Shown here: piece after piece, positions 60,011 to 64,000 of the stretch
How positions within the stretch are numbered: the stretch's first letter is position 1
How the letters are laid out: the number at the start of each line of letters is the position of its first letter
Source of the DNA: Arthrobacter sp. AZCC_0090
GTDB lineage: Bacteria > Actinomycetota > Actinomycetes > Actinomycetales > Micrococcaceae
DNA length: 64,000 nt
Assembly: GCF_014207375.1 (NCBI RefSeq)
Contig: NZ_JACHEE010000004.1
Span: 1 to 64,000, forward strand
Direction of reading: 5' to 3'
Program-made: the position numbers and the translations under genes
The notes under the pieces: model-generated
The model's database searches: none
What the model was told of the DNA's origin: nothing
The model's input: the letters and a program-made list of their open reading frames with translations, nothing else

Positions 60011-60313
60011 TCAGGGCAAGAATCGGTTGATCCAGCGCAAAAGGAATCCGAAGATGGGGTGGTGCTGCAACCGGCGCTTCATGACCGCGGCCCGAGCGCG
60101 GTCGACCGCACTGAGAACCGTCCGCCCAGGCCATTTCGCGGCCCGAGGCTCCCGGCGACGGGCCGCGCTCCGAAGGGAAACAGTGCATGAAAGGCACACG
60201 CCCGCCTCCGGGCGTGCTCCAAGCCGGATGATGCGGGCCTCCGGGTACTCGGTTCCACAGCACCAGCATGCAAAACCGTTCTGTCCGATTCTGACTTCAG
60301 ACGACGCATCCAT
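60011..60313 (-). CDS. zinc-ribbon hypothetical protein
   Basis: The 100-residue protein has two cysteine pairs: CWCC near residue 18 and CLSC about 23 residues later. This is consistent with a zinc ribbon. A basic helical second half follows (RSAARRREPRAAKW, then KRRLQHHPIFGFLLRWINRFLP) with an amphipathic end. I do not recognise a family. ATG 60313 is used. Confidence 0.6.
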   Translation of the reverse strand: MDASSEVRIGQNGFACWCCGTEYPEARIIRLGARPEAGVCLSCTVSLRSAARRREPRAAKWPGRTVLSAVDRARAAVMKRRLQHHPIFGFLLRWINRFLP

Positions 60314-60422
60314 GGGACAAGTATCCCTGCCCGTGGCGATCATCAGGCCCCGTTAGCACCCCGAGGGGAAGACCACACCGCGCCAACTTGGTTCTGCGCC
60401 CTCCGGCCCTCAAACTGAAAGG

Positions 60423-61328
60423 ATGCAGACCTTCCTCCCGTTCCCCGATTTCAAGCAAAGTGCTGCCGTCTTGGACACCGCCAGGCTTGGCAAGCAGCGT
60501 GTCGAAGCACTGCAGATCCTCCGCGCACTGGTGATCCCCGAGTTCGGCCGACCCTCCCACCCCGCTATCCGCATGTGGATGGGCTACGTCCCCGCACTCA
60601 CCCTCTACGGCCTGGCCATGGTGGACGAATGGGTAGCGCGCGGCAACCCGGACAACACCCGCGCCAGCATCACCGAGTTCGCTCCCCAGGCGGCCCACCC
60701 GGACTATGCCTCCAAGATTCCGATGCCGCCGTGGCTCGGCGACGCCGATTTCCACTTGAGCCACCGCTCCAAGCTGCTCCAGAAAGAGCCCCGCTTCTAC
60801 GCCGAGCTCTTTCCCGACACTCCGACGGATCTGGAGTACCTCTGGCCCGAGCCCAGCCACGAGTTCATTCCCGAAGACCCCTACGAGGACTTTGTCTGGG
60901 TGCTTCGCGCCCCCTTGGGCGACGTGGAACCCGAGAAGATCGACAAAGTGGGGATGCCCGCGGCAGGCAAGGCCAAGGCTGCCAACAGCGACGGCGACGG
61001 CTACCAATTCGTCTACGAGTCCGAGAAGTCCCGCCGCCCCGGCAAGACCGCCCGCAAGGCACCCAAACAACTGGTGAAGAAGCCCACCCGCAACCGCCAG
61101 CGCCAAGACGATGCCTTCAGGACGCTTCCCGGGAACACCCCCGTCCTTGTCCCGGTGGAGGGCGGCGCCAAGTTCGCCCTGGGCAAGATCCACGGACGGC
61201 CGATCACCCTGGAAGACGGGCGTTTCGGCCGCAACTTCGAGGTCACCAAGATCATCGACCGCTCGGACTTCGACTACCCAGCACTGTTGCAGGATCCGCG
61301 GGCGTTCTTCCCGATTCCCGCGCCCTAA
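60423..61328 (+). CDS. MSMEG_6728-family protein (pyrimidine dimer DNA glycosylase-related)
   Basis: The 301-residue protein matches the actinobacterial MSMEG_6728 family in its first 160 residues: QTFLPFPDFKQSAAVLDTARLGKQRVEALQ and HPAIRMWMGYVPALTLYGL. It is similar to the short pyrimidine dimer DNA glycosylase fold, so a DNA-repair role is suggested but unproven. A Lys/Pro-rich linker (about 205-235) precedes a C-terminal segment. It ends in a 23-bp hairpin terminator. Confidence 0.82.
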   Translation: MQTFLPFPDFKQSAAVLDTARLGKQRVEALQILRALVIPEFGRPSHPAIRMWMGYVPALTLYGLAMVDEWVARGNPDNTRASITEFAPQAAHPDYASKIPMPPWLGDADFHLSHRSKLLQKEPRFYAELFPDTPTDLEYLWPEPSHEFIPEDPYEDFVWVLRAPLGDVEPEKIDKVGMPAAGKAKAANSDGDGYQFVYESEKSRRPGKTARKAPKQLVKKPTRNRQRQDDAFRTLPGNTPVLVPVEGGAKFALGKIHGRPITLEDGRFGRNFEVTKIIDRSDFDYPALLQDPRAFFPIPAP

Positions 61329-61347
61329 CGGGTCGCTTTAAACGCGC

Positions 61348-61399
61348 ACGACGGCGGCGCTCCGGTTCCTGATGAAAGGAACCGGAGCGCCGCCGTCGT
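61348..61399. terminator. 23-bp hairpin terminator
   Basis: A perfect 23-base stem (61348-61370 with 61377-61399, around GATGAA) lies 20 bases past the MSMEG_6728-family stop codon and also faces the small membrane gene ending at 61423. Confidence 0.8.
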
Positions 61400-61422
61400 T
61401 ATCTGTTACTTGTTCTGCCGAC

Positions 61423-61605
61423 TTACTTGTTCTCCCGACGGACCAGCGCCCGGATAACCAAAACCTCATACGCTACCAAGGCAACGATCCAAATGTAGTC
61501 GTACCAGCGAGCGTCGAATCGAACGAGCAACGCCAGTAGCCCGAGCGCCGCAACCAGCTGGGTTGTGATGATGGCCTGCCACGGCGTGGTTTTCATTTTA
61601 TCCAC
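61423..61605 (-). CDS. small two-helix membrane protein
   Basis: The 60-residue protein has two hydrophobic helices (AIITTQLVAALGLLALLVRF and YIWIVALVAYEVLVIRAL) and an Arg-rich end. GTG 61605 is chosen because AGGAGG lies 9 bases upstream; an ATG at 61596 is nearby. It is unrecognised but has the base composition of the chromosome, and it looks like a real small gene. Confidence 0.65.
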   Translation of the reverse strand: MDKMKTTPWQAIITTQLVAALGLLALLVRFDARWYDYIWIVALVAYEVLVIRALVRRENK

Positions 61606-61749
61606 GATATGTAGCCTCCTCACGCATCTTGAGGACCACCATAAGCGCATCGATGACGCGGCGGTTCAGAATAGGTGCTCCGACGTCCGTATTGAGTGTT
61701 GGTTGGCGGCAAATGAGTGCCGGCACCGCTTAACCCCTAGGGTCGCAAA

Positions 61750-63162
61750 TCAGCGGCCCTCGGATTCATCAAGGTCCCCGCCTCGTCCCACCAGCGCTTC
61801 GTCAGGCTGCGGCTCGCCCCATTGCGCCCAATCCCCCGGTTCTACAGAGGGCCGCCCAAGGAGGTAGCCCTGCCCTGCGGTCATACCGAGCCTGGAGACG
61901 GCGGTCAGCTCCGCTTCGGTTTCGATCCCTTCGGCCACCAAGCCGGCTCCGATCTCCCGGGAGAACCCGACCATCGCAGCTCCCAAGGCGCGTTGGCCGG
62001 GGTCCGTGTCGATCCCGGCGATGATATCCCGGTCCAGTTTGATCAGCTCCGGCTTGAGCAAAAGTATGTGGCGCATGGACGCGAAGCCCGCTCCTGCATC
62101 ATCTACGGCAATCCTCAGGCCGCTGTGCCGTAAGGGTGCAAGCGCAGCTGCGAGGGGGCCGTAATCAATAACCTGGTGCCGTTCCGTCACCTCAAGCACG
62201 ATCCGCTCTGTCGAAATGCCGGAGTTCGCAAGAATGTCGGGAAGCCGTGCATCAAGGCATGCCCGGGGTGAAAGATTTATGGAAACAGACAACGTGGACG
62301 GCAGCCCGATCGCAGTCGCGAGTGCGGTCTCAAGGGCAAGGATCTCAAGATCAACGTCCAGCCCCACCGCCGCGGCCTCAACGAACCACGCCTCCGGCGA
62401 AAGGCCCGGAGAGTCCAGAAACCGGGTCAAGGCTTCGGTCCCAATGATTGAGCCTGTCTCCAGGGAGCATATGGGTTGGAAGGCTGTCAGCAAGGAACGC
62501 TCAGCCAGTACTTCTTCGATCCGGCTCTTGATCTCCCCGGCAGCAAGCGCGTCGGTCATACCGGGATCAAGGATCCTGCTGGTTCCTTCGAAACCATTGG
62601 GTCGCCCGGAAGCGTCGCTAAGTGACCTTCCCGATACGTCAACCAGGACCCTGCTGCCGTCCTTGCGGCGGCACACGGCGTGAAGTCCAGACCAGCCGGC
62701 ATCTGCGTCCTGATTGGAATTTCTCAGCTCAAGGGCGTCGGCCAGATCATCAGGATCGATGATCAGACCGACATGTCTGCCCAGCAGTTCGGAAGGCTCG
62801 TATCCGGTCAGCTCCACGCATGCCGGGCTGGAGAAGGTGAAGCGTCCGTCGGGTCCTATGGCCCATAACCACTCCCGGCTGGTGGTCAGCACCGTATCCA
62901 TCAGGCGTTTCGCCTGGGACGCCTGAGCCCGCTCCCGGAGCTGCTGCCGTACCAAGGAAAACGACGCATAAACCACGATAGGAACCACCAGCAAAGCAGT
63001 AACATCCGGAATCCAGACGGGCCAGCCGAAGGCGTCCCAAGGTTCCTCGCCGATGACGATGGGAAGGCCGACTGCCAACGCAACACCGGTCTCCATGACA
63101 ATGATGACGAGCAGCCACCATTTGGGCATGGACGCCTGAATACTTCTCTCCGGCCTGCGCAT
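61750..63162 (-). CDS. membrane PAS-EAL protein (c-di-GMP phosphodiesterase)
   Basis: The 470-residue protein has two N-terminal membrane helices (LLVIIVMETGVALAVGLPIV and VTALLVVPIVVYASFSLV), a PAS domain (WLWAIGPDGRFTFSSPACVELTG) and a C-terminal EAL domain. The EAL motif appears as GTEALTRF, and the further metal-binding motifs are present as VEVTERH-like LEVTERH, DDAGAGF and KLDRDII. It should cleave c-di-GMP. No GGDEF domain is present. ATG 63162 is preferred to 63171 since GGGAGG is then 10 bases upstream. Confidence 0.88.
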   Translation of the reverse strand: MRRPERSIQASMPKWWLLVIIVMETGVALAVGLPIVIGEEPWDAFGWPVWIPDVTALLVVPIVVYASFSLVRQQLRERAQASQAKRLMDTVLTTSREWLWAIGPDGRFTFSSPACVELTGYEPSELLGRHVGLIIDPDDLADALELRNSNQDADAGWSGLHAVCRRKDGSRVLVDVSGRSLSDASGRPNGFEGTSRILDPGMTDALAAGEIKSRIEEVLAERSLLTAFQPICSLETGSIIGTEALTRFLDSPGLSPEAWFVEAAAVGLDVDLEILALETALATAIGLPSTLSVSINLSPRACLDARLPDILANSGISTERIVLEVTERHQVIDYGPLAAALAPLRHSGLRIAVDDAGAGFASMRHILLLKPELIKLDRDIIAGIDTDPGQRALGAAMVGFSREIGAGLVAEGIETEAELTAVSRLGMTAGQGYLLGRPSVEPGDWAQWGEPQPDEALVGRGGDLDESEGR

Positions 63163-63278
63163 TTGAATCATGCCTCCCCCTGGCACATAAACTAAGGATG
63201 CTGATCTTCTACATGATGCCACTCGTAGTTCGAGAATCAGCAGCCGTTCTTCGAATCATCGGGCCTCGGGCGTCGCGG

Positions 63279-64000
63279 CTACTTCCCCAGCCCGGCCCGG
63301 CGGAGCGCTTCCGCCATGGCCGTGGTGACCGGCGCCTTGAGCGCAGCCTTCGCCGGCGCCCCCTCTGCCGGAACCGCGTTGCGACCCGACGAACCCTGCC
63401 CAGCCTGCGGCACCGAACGCCGCTGGCCGCCGCCACGCTCGCCTCCACGCTCGCCGCGGTCACGTCCGCCGCCACGCGAACCGGAGCCGCCCGCGGTGCC
63501 GGGTTCGTCGTCGAGCCTTAGCGTGAGCGAAATCCGCTTCCGCTCCGGATCCGCCTCCAGGACCTTCACGCGCACTACCTGTCCGGATTTCACGATCTCG
63601 CGGGGATCGGACACGAACTTATTGGCAAGCGCGGACACGTGGACCAAGCCGTCTTGGTGCACGCCAACATCAATAAACGCGCCGAATGCCGCCACGTTGG
63701 TGACAGTACCCTCGAGGATCATGCCCGGCTTGAGGTCCGAGATCTTCTCGATGCCCTCGGAGAAGGTGGCCGCGGCGAAGGCAGGGCGGGGGTCGCGTCC
63801 GGGCTTTTCGAGCTCGGACATGATGTCGCGCACGGTGGGCAGGCCGAACGACCCATCCACGAACGCCTGCGGATCGAGCGAAGACACGGCAGCCCCGCGG
63901 GAAGCAGCCACGATCTTCCGGGCCACCGAATACGCCTCCGGGTGGACGCTGGACGCGTCGAGCGGTTCTGCTCCCCCGGTGATCCGCAAGAAGCCGGCAC
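63279..64000 (-). CDS. tex: Tex-family RNA-binding protein, 3' part
   Basis: Only the C-terminal 240 residues lie in the window; the reading frame runs past the right edge. It begins with [21 protein letters not shown], the hallmark of the Tex core, then has an S1 RNA-binding domain ([30 protein letters not shown]). The C-terminal tail is Gly/Arg-rich ([16 protein letters not shown]). Tex proteins bind RNA and affect transcription and toxin expression. No start codon is assigned because the gene is incomplete here. Confidence 0.92.
   Translation of the reverse strand, partial: AGFLRITGGAEPLDASSVHPEAYSVARKIVAASRGAAVSSLDPQAFVDGSFGLPTVRDIMSELEKPGRDPRPAFAAATFSEGIEKISDLKPGMILEGTVTNVAAFGAFIDVGVHQDGLVHVSALANKFVSDPREIVKSGQVVRVKVLEADPERKRISLTLRLDDEPGTAGGSGSRGGGRDRGERGGERGGGQRRSVPQAGQGSSGRNAVPAEGAPAKAALKAPVTTAMAEALRRAGLGK

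Noticed and set aside
1..64000. tRNA, rRNA and CRISPR
   Set aside because: No cloverleaf, rRNA core or regularly spaced repeat-spacer array was recognised by eye; a dedicated search would settle this.

Overview
The window is high-GC DNA with actinobacterial gene content: ECF42 sigma factor with a DGPF/YCII partner, MmyB-type regulator, MSMEG_6728-type protein, 13E12/DUF222-HNH protein and a ROK-controlled ABC sugar operon that has no ATPase gene of its own. The gene styles fit an Arthrobacter-like soil actinobacterium (Arthrobacter, Pseudarthrobacter or Paenarthrobacter). This is inference from gene content; no rRNA or tRNA gene was found to confirm it.

Layout. 0-4.8 kb: cold-shock protein, Phd/VapC toxin-antitoxin pair, hydrolase, ArsR regulator coupled to a SulP anion transporter. 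5-13.5 kb: an ABC-2 exporter, a membrane-anchored DsbA-like protein, a VOC protein, an autoregulated tetR-ABC exporter operon that ends in a b-type cytochrome-like membrane protein, and a CzcO-like flavoprotein. 13.6-24 kb: a patchy accessory stretch of small, less GC-rich secreted and membrane genes and gene fragments, interleaved with a TfoX-domain protein, an MmyB regulator/epimerase pair, an MFS pump and a large MgtA-type P-type ATPase. 22.9-27.6 kb looks most like an island: two coupled tiny membrane proteins, a membrane-anchored HNH nuclease, and a type II restriction-modification pair whose genes overlap tail to tail, followed by 1.2 kb of decayed DNA. 27.6-34.5 kb: metabolic and transport genes (2-hydroxyacid dehydrogenase, YceI, GNAT, DUF2254, APC permease, SnoaL-like). 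35-36.5 kb: a secreted-protein gene between two 20-nt direct repeats, then two small membrane proteins. 36.5-39 kb: an MFS pump and a GH25-like secreted protein. 39.2-47.1 kb: one long minus-strand operon, ROK repressor, two ABC sugar permeases, binding lipoprotein, GH15 and GH31, with a readable promoter and operator. 47.3-52.2 kb: tetR/MFS divergent pair, DinB-like protein and an ECF42 sigma factor interrupted by a frameshift. 52.3-64 kb: 13E12 protein, an ArsR-SRPBCC fusion with an apparently leaderless promoter, a beta-propeller lipoprotein behind a Zur-like box, a ParB-domain protein, an adenine deaminase, MSMEG_6728, a PAS-EAL protein and the 3' end of tex.

The most notable points are: (i) two unrelated secreted-protein genes in which the signal peptide and the mature domain lie in different frames, and a similar one-base break in the sigma factor; (ii) a 20-nt direct repeat flanking one of those secreted-protein genes, which suggests a small mobile cassette; (iii) two promoters whose -10 box sits exactly 6 nt before the ATG (methyltransferase and ArsR-SRPBCC), which decides their starts; (iv) a membrane-HNH/restriction island; (v) scattered duplicate fragments that suggest past rearrangement.
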